From positions 1 through 36,815 of the forward strand of contig CAADWS010000233.1 of the NCBI GenBank assembly GCA_900752815.1: DNA of 36,815 bases. Direction: 5' to 3'. The notes under the pieces were generated by a model. That model was not told the DNA's origin and did no database searches. It saw nothing but the letters and a program-made list of their open reading frames with translations. Positions 10,150-17,258 of the stretch are shown here, one piece after another. The position numbers and the translations under genes were made by a program. The first letter of the stretch is position 1. The number at the start of each line of letters is the position of its first letter. Origin of the DNA: Bacteroidaceae bacterium. Lineage in GTDB: Bacteria > Bacteroidota > Bacteroidia > Bacteroidales > Bacteroidaceae.

Positions 10150-10511
10150 GCCGCTGCCAGAAGGCGAAGAGAGGCCTCCCTTTTGTCAGAACCCCGAAAA
10201 CAATGCGCAAATGCAGGCAGAGACAATGCGGACGGCCTTTGGCCCAATCAAAAAAAACACATCATCAGAACGCGAGTCAGGCATAACGGCAACAAAGAGA
10301 CACTACCCTAAATTTTTCACCGTAAAAACAGTCAGTACTTTCGTAAAAACTAAAGTAGGGACAGAAATTTCTATCAGTACTTTAGAATTTTCTGTCAGTA
10401 GGATTGTGAAACCGTGATGCGGCAACAGCATACAATGACCCCGGGGATAAATCATTATACCGGACTCACATTCATCAGAAATTCATACAACCAGCATAAA
10501 ACCAAAGCATT
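10150..10511. other. dapL-glnN intergenic region (362 bp)
   Basis: It contains the right copy of the 89-bp inverted repeat and a short GGCC-ttt-GGCC hairpin near 10232-10242. There is no clear intrinsic terminator and no exact TAnnTTTG box close to glnN. A degenerate match, TACTTTCG (10336-10343) with TTTT 19 bases upstream, lies inside the repeat. If it is used, the glnN leader would be about 160 nt. A 68-codon open frame (10211-10417) is judged non-coding because it reads through the repeat. Confidence 0.6.
10320..10408. repeat. Right arm of the 89-bp inverted repeat
   Basis: It is the inverted copy of 1-89, with six substitutions and no indels. Internal pairing includes CTAAAGTA (10350-10357) with TACTTTAG (10378-10385), and GACAGAAA (10360-10367) with TTTCTGTC (10389-10396). 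CAGTACTTT recurs at 10333 and 10375, 42 bases apart. The differences from the left copy shorten one stem by a base pair, and I see no compensatory change. It lies between dapL and glnN, in the same intergenic space that must contain the glnN promoter. Confidence 0.9.
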
Positions 10512-12701
10512 ATGTCCAAATTAAGATTCAGAGTCGTAGAAAAAGCTTTTCAAAGCAAACCGCTGGACGTGCCGACGCCATCGGAGCGTCCCAGTGAGTA
10601 TTTTGCCAAATTCGTGTTCAACCGCGAGAAGATGTTCAAGTATCTGCCCACCTCCGTCTACAACCGGCTGGTAGATGCCATGGACAACGGTGTGGCGCTG
10701 GACCGCGATATTGCCGACAAGGTGGCCGACGGCATGAAAAAATGGGCCATGGAACTGGGAGCCACCCACTACACCCACTGGTTCCAGCCGCTGACGGAAG
10801 GTACGGCCGAAAAGCACGATGCCTTTGTCGAACACGACGGGAAGGGCGGCATGATGGAAGAATTCTCCGGGAAACTGCTGGTTCAGCAGGAGCCTGACGC
10901 ATCCTCGTTCCCCAACGGCGGCATCCGCAACACCTTCGAGGCGAGAGGATACAGCGCATGGGACCCTTCCTCCCCCGTATTCGTCGTCGACGATACGTTG
11001 TGCATCCCCACCGTGTTCATTGCCTACACCGGTGAATCGCTTGACTACAAGACCCCTCTGCTGAAAGCCTTGCGAAGCGTAGACAAGGCGGCCGTAGACG
11101 TCTGCCACTACTTCAACCCGGACGTAAAGAAAGTCATGGCCTATCTGGGATGGGAACAGGAATACTTCCTGGTGGACGAAGGCTTGTATGCGGCACGCCC
11201 CGACCTGCTGCTCACCGGGCGTACGCTGATGGGGCATGAAGCCTCAAAGAACCAGCAGTTGGAGGACCACTATTTCGGTGCGATACCCACACGTGTGGCC
11301 GCATTCATGAAGGACCTTGAAATACAGGCATTGGAACTGGGCATTCCGGTAAAGACGCGCCACAACGAGGTAGCGCCCAACCAGTTTGAGCTGGCACCCA
11401 TCTTCGAAGAATGCAACCTCGCCGTCGACCACAACATGCTCATCATGTCGCTCATGCGGAAAGTGGCCCGCACACACGGCTTCCGCGTGCTGCTGCACGA
11501 AAAGCCGTTCAAGGGCGTGAACGGTTCGGGAAAGCACAACAACTGGTCGCTGGGCACGGATACGGGCATTCTGCTGATGGCGCCCGGAAAGACCGCCGAG
11601 GAAAACCTGCGCTTCATCACCTTCGTTGTCAATACGCTGATGGCCGTATACCGCCACAACGGACTGCTCAAGGCCTCCATCATGAGTGCCACCAACGCAC
11701 ACCGCCTGGGAGCCAACGAAGCACCTCCCGCCATCATTTCCTCCTTCCTGGGACGGCAGCTGAGCACCGTGCTCGATCATCTGGAAAACAGCGCAACCGA
11801 CGAACAGATTTCCCTGGGCGGAAAACTCGGCATGAAGCTGGACATCCCTCAGATTCCGGAATTGCTGATTGACAACACGGACCGGAACCGCACCTCGCCC
11901 TTCGCCTTTACGGGCAACCGGTTCGAATTCCGCGCCGTCGGTTCGGAAGCCAACTGTGCCAGCGCCATGATTGCACTGAACACGGCCGTGGCCGAACAAC
12001 TCATTCTCTTCAAGCACGATGTGGACGAACTCATCGAAAAAGGGGAGTCCAAGATGTCGGCCATCCTCCAGGTGGTGCGGAAATACATCAAGCTGTGCAA
12101 GCCCATCCGCTTCGACGGAAACGGCTACAGCGAAGAATGGAAGGAAGAGGCACAGCGCCGCGGACTCGACTGCGAAACCAGCTGCCCGGTCATCTTCGAC
12201 CAGTATCTGACACCGGAAAGCATCCGGATGTTCGAATCGACCGGCGTCATGAACCGGAAGGAACTGGAGGCCCGCAACGATGTGAAATGGGAAACCTACA
12301 CCAAGAAAATACAGATTGAAGCCCGGGTGCTCGGCGACCTGGTGATGAACCACATCGTTCCCATCGCCATCGGCTACCAGACCCAGCTGATTGACAATGT
12401 CTACAAGATGAAAGGCATCTTCCCCGCCGAAGAGGCAGAAAAACTGTCGTCGGAGAACGTGGCCATCATCCGCAAGATTTCCGAACACACCATTTACATC
12501 AAGGAGCACGTAGACGCCATGGTGGAAGCCAGGAAGCAGGCCAACAGGATAGAAAGCGAACGCGAGAAGGCCATCGCCTATCACGACACCATTTCGCCGA
12601 TGCTGGAACAGATACGCTACCACATCGACAAACTGGAACTGATGGTTGACGACCAGATGTGGACACTGCCCAAATACAGGGAACTCCTCTTTGTCAGATA
12701 A
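10512..12701 (+). CDS. glnN: Glutamine synthetase type III
   Basis: This 729-aa enzyme is the cytoplasmic GSIII that makes glutamine from glutamate, ammonia and ATP. The length is typical of GSIII (about 700-730 aa), much longer than GSI or GSII. Family features are the N-terminal MSKLRFRVVEKAF and the metal/substrate stretch KTRHNEVAPNQFE (281-293). VNGSGKHNNWS, near residue 340, corresponds to the glutamate/ATP-binding loop of other glutamine synthetases. No Tyr adenylylation loop like that of GSI is recognisable. It lies downstream of the GOGAT operon with 362 bases between, so it is probably separately controlled. A 15-bp perfect hairpin terminates it. Confidence 0.96.
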   Translation: MSKLRFRVVEKAFQSKPLDVPTPSERPSEYFAKFVFNREKMFKYLPTSVYNRLVDAMDNGVALDRDIADKVADGMKKWAMELGATHYTHWFQPLTEGTAEKHDAFVEHDGKGGMMEEFSGKLLVQQEPDASSFPNGGIRNTFEARGYSAWDPSSPVFVVDDTLCIPTVFIAYTGESLDYKTPLLKALRSVDKAAVDVCHYFNPDVKKVMAYLGWEQEYFLVDEGLYAARPDLLLTGRTLMGHEASKNQQLEDHYFGAIPTRVAAFMKDLEIQALELGIPVKTRHNEVAPNQFELAPIFEECNLAVDHNMLIMSLMRKVARTHGFRVLLHEKPFKGVNGSGKHNNWSLGTDTGILLMAPGKTAEENLRFITFVVNTLMAVYRHNGLLKASIMSATNAHRLGANEAPPAIISSFLGRQLSTVLDHLENSATDEQISLGGKLGMKLDIPQIPELLIDNTDRNRTSPFAFTGNRFEFRAVGSEANCASAMIALNTAVAEQLILFKHDVDELIEKGESKMSAILQVVRKYIKLCKPIRFDGNGYSEEWKEEAQRRGLDCETSCPVIFDQYLTPESIRMFESTGVMNRKELEARNDVKWETYTKKIQIEARVLGDLVMNHIVPIAIGYQTQLIDNVYKMKGIFPAEEAEKLSSENVAIIRKISEHTIYIKEHVDAMVEARKQANRIESEREKAIAYHDTISPMLEQIRYHIDKLELMVDDQMWTLPKYRELLFVR

Positions 12702-12737
12702 AGACGCTTACGGGGATTGCCGGAAGGCATAAACGCA

Positions 12738-12780
12738 GCGAGGCCCGATGATGTTTGCAATCATCGGGCCTCGCCGTTTT
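12738..12780. terminator. Bidirectional intrinsic terminator between glnN and the purF-like gene
   Basis: GCGAGGCCCGATGAT (12738-12752) pairs perfectly with 12760-12774 around a 7-nt loop. CGTTTT follows on the + strand. On the - strand the hairpin is followed by TGCGTTTATG. It lies between convergent genes and could end both transcripts. Confidence 0.85.
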
Positions 12781-12830
12781 CGGGCAGGGCAGGGGAGAAA
12801 GGCGCTGCCGCCAAGGCCGGACGCCCGGAT

Positions 12831-14714
12831 TTATTTCATGAAGTTGGCCTCGTAGTAACGGAGGAAGACCTCGTTCACCAGTTTGACGCCACCCGGCGTG
12901 GGATAGTCGCCGCTGAAGTACCAGTCGCCGGGATGCCGGGGGCAGGCCGTATGCAGGCCCTCCTGCGTCTGGAAAACGATTTTCACCTGGGTCTGCACTG
13001 TTTCAGGTTTGAGGAGTTCAACCATCTTGTCCGAAATCTCCTCGTCGGTGAAGGGTTCGTAAATACCCTTTACCGCATTGATGCACTGATTCTTCGGCAG
13101 GGAGAGCTGTTCCCTGCACTGTGCGTAGACCTCATGGATGCGGTGCTCCATGCCCCGTTCCCGGAGCAGGGCCACGGCGGCGCGGAAGGCGATGAGCTGG
13201 TCGAGGCTGGCCATGTCGATGCCGTAATAGTCGGGGTAGCGCACCTGGGGCGAGGAGGAGACAATGACAATCTTCCGCGGATGCAGGCGGTCGAGAATGC
13301 CGATGATGCTCTGCCGGAGAGTCGTGCCGCGCACAATGCTGTCGTCGATAATCACCAGATTGTCCTCATAAGGCACCAGACTTCCATAGGTGATGTCGTA
13401 AACGTGGGCGGCCAGGTCGTTGCGCGTATTTCCTTCGGCAATGAAGGTGCGGAGCTTGATGTCCTTGATGGCCACCTTTTCGCTGCGGATGCGCTGCGAG
13501 AGAATCGCCTGCAGTTCCTCGTGTCCGGGGCGGTGGCCCAGCGCTTCAATGCGCTGTATCTTCAGCTGGTTCAGATAATGGTCGAGCCCGTCGAGCATGC
13601 CGTAGAAAGCCACTTCGGCCGTGTTCGGGATAAAGGAAAACACCGTGTGCACCACGTCGTGGTCCACCGCCCGGAGAATCGGTTCCACCAACTGGCGGCC
13701 GAGCATTTTGCGTTCCCGGTAAATGTCCACGTCGCTTCCGCGGGAAAAATAGATGCGCTCAAAGGAACAGGCTTTCTGTTCCCGGGGTTCATTGATTTGT
13801 GCCAGCCGCATTTCCCCCTTCTTGTTCAGCAGGATGGCCTGTCCGGGCAGCAGTTCGTGAATGGAGTCGGCAGGCACGTTCAGCGCCGTCTGGATGACCG
13901 GCCTTTCGGAGGCCAGCACCATGATTTCCTCGTCCATATACCAGAATCCCGGACGGATGCCCCACGGGTCGCGCACGGCAAACATCTCCCCGCTTCCCGT
14001 CATGCCGCAGATGACGTAGCCGCCGTCCCACAACGGAGACGAGGTGCGCAGCACATTGGTTAGGTCCACACGGTCCTCAATGGCATGCGTAATGTCCATG
14101 CCCTCGAGCCCTTCTTCCTTGCATTGCACGAAGAGGCGCTCCACCTCGCGGTCGAGGCGGTGGCCCACCTGTTCCAGCAGGATGTAGGTATCGGCATATT
14201 TTCGCGGATGCTGCCCCGTGGCCGTGATGGCGGCAAACAGTTCGTCGACATTGGTCAGGTTGAAGTTGCCGCAAAGCGCCAGGTTCTTGGCCCGCCAGTT
14301 GTTGCGCCGCAGGAACGGATGCACATAGGAGATGCCGCTTCTGCCCGTCGTCGAATAGCGCAGATGCCCCATATACAGTTCGCCGGCAAAGGGCAGACAG
14401 GATTTGGCATAAGTGGCGTCGGCCAGCCGGTCAGGCGTCAGATCGCGGAAATTCTGGTGCACGGTGCTGAAGATTTCCGTGATGGCACCGGTGCCCAGCG
14501 CCCGTTCGCGGAACATATATTCCTCGCCGGGTTCCGCCTGCAACTTTACGCAGGCCAGTCCCGCCGCTTCCTGTCCGCGGTTGTGCTGCTTCTCCATCAG
14601 CAGATAGAGTTTGTTCAGCCCATACATCCAGGTACCATATTTTTCCTGATAATATTCCAACGGCTTCAAGAGGCGAATCATGGCCACGCCGCATTCATGC
14701 TTCAATTCTTCCAT
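12831..14714 (-). CDS. purF: Long amidophosphoribosyltransferase-type enzyme (PurF-like)
   Basis: This 627-aa protein joins a class II glutamine amidotransferase to a type I phosphoribosyltransferase domain, as in the first committed step of purine synthesis (PRPP plus glutamine to phosphoribosylamine). Cys8 in LKHECGVAM is the expected N-terminal nucleophile. RGQEAAG and the glutaminase core follow. The PRPP loop is VIIDDSIVRGTT, near residues 453-465. It is over 100 residues longer than typical PurF (about 470-505 aa), with extra sequence in both halves and an extended C-terminus. It may be a Bacteroidetes-specific paralogue rather than the housekeeping enzyme, so the symbol is tentative. 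It is convergent with glnN, which supplies its glutamine. The promoter region carries nested palindromes. Confidence 0.8.
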   Translation of the reverse strand: MEELKHECGVAMIRLLKPLEYYQEKYGTWMYGLNKLYLLMEKQHNRGQEAAGLACVKLQAEPGEEYMFRERALGTGAITEIFSTVHQNFRDLTPDRLADATYAKSCLPFAGELYMGHLRYSTTGRSGISYVHPFLRRNNWRAKNLALCGNFNLTNVDELFAAITATGQHPRKYADTYILLEQVGHRLDREVERLFVQCKEEGLEGMDITHAIEDRVDLTNVLRTSSPLWDGGYVICGMTGSGEMFAVRDPWGIRPGFWYMDEEIMVLASERPVIQTALNVPADSIHELLPGQAILLNKKGEMRLAQINEPREQKACSFERIYFSRGSDVDIYRERKMLGRQLVEPILRAVDHDVVHTVFSFIPNTAEVAFYGMLDGLDHYLNQLKIQRIEALGHRPGHEELQAILSQRIRSEKVAIKDIKLRTFIAEGNTRNDLAAHVYDITYGSLVPYEDNLVIIDDSIVRGTTLRQSIIGILDRLHPRKIVIVSSSPQVRYPDYYGIDMASLDQLIAFRAAVALLRERGMEHRIHEVYAQCREQLSLPKNQCINAVKGIYEPFTDEEISDKMVELLKPETVQTQVKIVFQTQEGLHTACPRHPGDWYFSGDYPTPGGVKLVNEVFLRYYEANFMK

Positions 14715-14728
14715 ATTCTATACAAAGA

Positions 14729-14749
14729 TTGTATCTTGATACAAAAATA
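14729..14749 (-). promoter_or_regulatory. Promoter -7 box and palindromic operator candidate of the purF-like gene
   Basis: On the - strand, TATTTTTG (14749 down to 14742) matches TAnnTTTG and would start transcription about 20 nt before the ATG. The -33 box is poor. Overlapping the box and start site is the palindrome TTGTATC-tt-GATACAA (14729-14744), with a second arm pair, TACAA-aga-TTGTA, just below it. A dyad in this position suggests repressor control, which is inference only. Confidence 0.5.
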
Positions 14750-14888
14750 CGGATTTTTCATCTCATAAAAACACAAGAAGCACACATTTGTGAGCTTTCT
14801 GAAAGTATCTTTTTTCCCGAGCCCTTTTCTGAAGGCCGAAAAAAACAAATCCGGTTTTCCCGCCGGCCGACTTTACGTCCGCACATTT

Positions 14889-15587
14889 TTATTTGAACTT
14901 TCTCAATTCCTGACTGTAGCTTCTGCCCACAGGGATTTCCGAACCGTTGAACAAAGTCAGCTGCCTGCTGTTGTAGCTGGCAATGCGGTGAACCGGCACA
15001 ATATAGGATTTATGAATGCGGATGAACTTGTCGCTAGGCAACAGTTCCTGTATGCTTTTCATGCTGATTTGCGACATGAGCGGAGGACTGTCAACCAGAT
15101 GAACCCGGATATAATTATCCATGGATTCCATATAGAGGATGTCCTGCAGCCGGATGGTCGTGCTCTTATATTCCACCTTCAGCGTAATGCTCTCGTCGCT
15201 GAACACGGGGGCGGCCGAAAGCTGCTGCAGCTTTTTCTGGCCTATGGCCTTGTTGATGGCCTTTTCAAAACGTGTATAGGAAAACGGCTTACAGAGGAAG
15301 TCGGTGGCATTCAGTTCGAATCCGTCAACGGCATATTGCGCATAGGCCGTCGTGAAGATGAGGAAAACACCCGCAGGAAGTTCCTGGGCAAGCTCTATGC
15401 CGTTGATGCCCCCCATCTCGATGTCCAGCAGCAGGACGTCCGGCTTTCTCTTCCTCACCTGGCTCATTCCCGCCACCGGATTGGTATAGGTTTCCAGAGA
15501 GATATGGCCGAATCGCTCACAGAAACGGGCTATAATCTGCAAAGCCATCGGTTCGTCGTCAATAGCGATACAATGCAAGTTCATCAT
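14889..15587 (-). CDS. LytTR-family response regulator
   Basis: This 232-aa cytoplasmic transcription factor has an N-terminal receiver domain (about 4-120). It shows acidic residues D10, D11 and E12, phospho-acceptor Asp55 in VLLLDIEM, and the conserved Lys101 in FLCKPF. The C-terminal LytTR DNA-binding domain (about 135-232) includes IRVHLVDSPPLMSQISMKS and FIRIHKSYIVPVHRI, both typical of the family. Its ATG overlaps the kinase stop codon (ATGA), so the pair is translationally coupled and almost certainly a cognate two-component system. The probable target is the divergent small-protein/outer-membrane-protein operon (see 16680-16714). Confidence 0.93.
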   Translation of the reverse strand: MMNLHCIAIDDEPMALQIIARFCERFGHISLETYTNPVAGMSQVRKRKPDVLLLDIEMGGINGIELAQELPAGVFLIFTTAYAQYAVDGFELNATDFLCKPFSYTRFEKAINKAIGQKKLQQLSAAPVFSDESITLKVEYKSTTIRLQDILYMESMDNYIRVHLVDSPPLMSQISMKSIQELLPSDKFIRIHKSYIVPVHRIASYNSRQLTLFNGSEIPVGRSYSQELRKFK

Positions 15588-16612
15588 GTCAAATCTATGC
15601 GTAAATTTACCCTGAAAACGTCCTCCGTCTCCTCAATCAGGAGTGAATGCTTGCCTGGATAAAGCAGCTCCAGACGTTTCCTGCAATTCTCTATTCCTAT
15701 CCCCTTAGATTCCTTTTTCGTGTCAAAGTTCAACCGGCTGTTCCGGGTCGTGAGGGACAATTGTCCTTTTTCCGCCCTTATGTCAATGCAGGCTTCCGTC
15801 GGGCGGGCGGACGACAGGCCGTGCTTGAACACGTTTTCAACAAAGGTTATCAGCAGCATGGGAGCGATGTCCAGCTGTTCCGTCCCGTCGTGCCGATAGG
15901 AGAAATGCACCTGCGAGTCTTCGGTTATGCGGTATTTCTGCAATGCGATATACTGGCGGATATACTCAATCTCCGTACTAATGGGAATCTTGTCCTTCGA
16001 ATGATTCGTATACATGTACTTCATCAGACTGATAAACTGCATGAAGGCCTCTTCCGTCTTGTCCGAGGCCGTCACGACCATGCCATACAGCGTGTTGAGG
16101 TTGTTGAAAAGGAAATGAGGGTTGATTTGCGCCTTATACAAGGCCAGCTCCGCCTTCTTCATTTCAAACTCAACGGCCTGCCGGTGCATCCGCTGCCGGT
16201 AAAGTTCGGTAAGCAGTCCCACCGCCATGCTGAAGGTAGTCACCACCACATACAGGAACCACACCGCCTGCTGTTGCAGTCTGATTTTAGGAAGATGCTG
16301 CACGCTACGGCTCCGCCGGAAACGGTGCACCGGAACCTCCATCTGGTAGCGGGTGATGAAATAGGTTACGGCCAGCATCACCAGAATCAGTATAACCGCC
16401 GTCCATACTTGCCTCCGGCTGCCGGAGAGATAGGGCATGGTGATTTTACGGTTGACGGCATAAACGGCATACAGCCACGAAACCAGCAGATAGACAAAAG
16501 GCGAATTGTATTCCAGCCATCTTTCGATGGGCAGCAGCATAATCATAGCCGGCAGCAGCACCAGACAGAACACCAGGTCTACGAAGAAAGGGATATTTTT
16601 GGCCTGAATCAT
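15584..16612 (-). CDS. LytS/YehU-type membrane sensor histidine kinase
   Basis: This 342-aa inner-membrane kinase has four predicted transmembrane segments in its first 150 residues and only short loops, so any signal is probably sensed within the membrane. The His_kinase box is QINPHFLFNNLNTLYG, with His166 as phospho-acceptor. FVENVFKHGL is the N-box and GIGIENCRKRLELLY the ATPase G-region, as in the LytS/YehU family. I chose the ATG at 16612. An in-frame GTG at 16633 would add seven residues but lies inside the -7 promoter box TATCTTTG (16640 to 16633). It overlaps the response regulator gene by four bases. Confidence 0.9.
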   Translation of the reverse strand: MIQAKNIPFFVDLVFCLVLLPAMIMLLPIERWLEYNSPFVYLLVSWLYAVYAVNRKITMPYLSGSRRQVWTAVILILVMLAVTYFITRYQMEVPVHRFRRSRSVQHLPKIRLQQQAVWFLYVVVTTFSMAVGLLTELYRQRMHRQAVEFEMKKAELALYKAQINPHFLFNNLNTLYGMVVTASDKTEEAFMQFISLMKYMYTNHSKDKIPISTEIEYIRQYIALQKYRITEDSQVHFSYRHDGTEQLDIAPMLLITFVENVFKHGLSSARPTEACIDIRAEKGQLSLTTRNSRLNFDTKKESKGIGIENCRKRLELLYPGKHSLLIEETEDVFRVNLRIDLT

Positions 16613-16632
16613 ATTTTTCTTGTTTCCAGTCA

Positions 16633-16640
16633 CAAAGATA
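16633..16640 (-). promoter_or_regulatory. -7 promoter box of the kinase/regulator operon
   Basis: TATCTTTG on the - strand matches TAnnTTTG. The expected -33 position holds a T-run rather than TTTG. Transcription would start near 16626, about 14 nt before the kinase ATG. Confidence 0.45.
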
Positions 16641-16679
16641 AGAGTTTTGCGCGGACGGAGAAAAAACGGCCTCTGTGAA

Positions 16680-16714
16680 GTTCACCCTCACACTTGTGTC
16701 GTTTACCCCCACAC
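16680..16714 (+). promoter_or_regulatory. Direct repeat at 21-bp phase, candidate LytTR regulator binding site
   Basis: GTTCACCCTCACAC (16680-16693) and GTTTACCCCCACAC (16701-16714) match at 12 of 14 positions and start 21 bp apart, two helical turns. LytTR regulators typically bind tandem short sites with this phasing, often containing GTT. The pair is centred near 16697, about equally far from the -7 box of the kinase operon (16633-16640) and that of the small-protein operon (16751-16758). It could control both. The assignment is inference from geometry and neighbourhood. Confidence 0.6.
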
Positions 16715-16750
16715 CCGGCCCCGCCTCTTCCGGCGCAATGGCAGAATATC

Positions 16751-16758
16751 TACTTTTG
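16751..16758 (+). promoter_or_regulatory. -7 promoter box of the small-protein/outer-membrane-protein operon
   Basis: TACTTTTG matches TAnnTTTG, with a start expected near 16765 and a leader of about 18 nt. No TTTG is present 19-21 bases upstream. A missing -33 box fits an activator-dependent promoter, consistent with the direct repeat upstream. Confidence 0.55.
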
Positions 16759-16782
16759 TAGCGGAAACCAACGGAAACAGAT

Positions 16783-17232
16783 ATGAAAACGAATGTTTTA
16801 TTGTTGCTCCTGACTTTCCTGACGAGCAGTTGCGTTGCGGCTGCTCCCTTGCCGGAACACCCCCGGAAACACGCCACGGTGGTCGTTGCAGGAAAGCCCA
16901 AACGCCATGTAAGAAAACCGGCGAAAGTGGTAGTGGTGAAAAAAGTCGTTGTCGGGACGCGGGTTAAGGCCGTCCCCGCCGACAGAGTGATTATCTATTT
17001 CAACAGCATCCCCTACTTCTATGCCGACGGAACTTTCTACCGTAAGATTTCCGCGGTTGAATATGAAGTAGTGGCCCCGCAGAGGGGAATGCTGCTCCCC
17101 CTGTTGCCCCATCATGCCCGACGGATACGCCTGCACGGAAAGCCCTACTTCCTCTCCGGCGACATCCTCTACCGGAAAATCAATACACCGGCCGGCATCC
17201 GGTATGAAGTGACAGGAACCATTAACCAGTAA
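16783..17232 (+). CDS. Small exported protein with two internal repeats (DUF6515-like)
   Basis: This 149-aa protein has an N-terminal signal sequence. Cys17 in FLTSSCVA could be a lipoprotein cysteine, or signal peptidase I could cut near AAA-P22. A basic, Val/Lys-rich stretch (about 35-62) follows. Then come two related units: RVIIYFNSIPYFYADGTFYR (about 69-88, ending YEVV) and RRIRLHGKPYFLSGDILYRK (about 113-132, ending YEVTG). Both share PYF, YRKI and YEV. It resembles the DUF6515 family as I remember it, and no activity is known to me. It lies 26 bases before the outer-membrane protein gene and probably shares its transcript. An accessory role at the cell surface or in the periplasm is likely. 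Confidence 0.75.
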   Translation: MKTNVLLLLLTFLTSSCVAAAPLPEHPRKHATVVVAGKPKRHVRKPAKVVVVKKVVVGTRVKAVPADRVIIYFNSIPYFYADGTFYRKISAVEYEVVAPQRGMLLPLLPHHARRIRLHGKPYFLSGDILYRKINTPAGIRYEVTGTINQ

Positions 17233-17258
17233 TACACAAAAATTAAAATCCAAACAAC

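Noticed and set aside
10211..10417. 68-codon open frame before glnN
   Set aside because: About 40% of it is the 89-bp inverted repeat, with no family resemblance and no start context.
16613..16633. GTG start giving a 349-aa kinase
   Set aside because: The GTG lies in the TATCTTTG promoter box, so transcription should begin after it. The ATG at 16612 is preferred.
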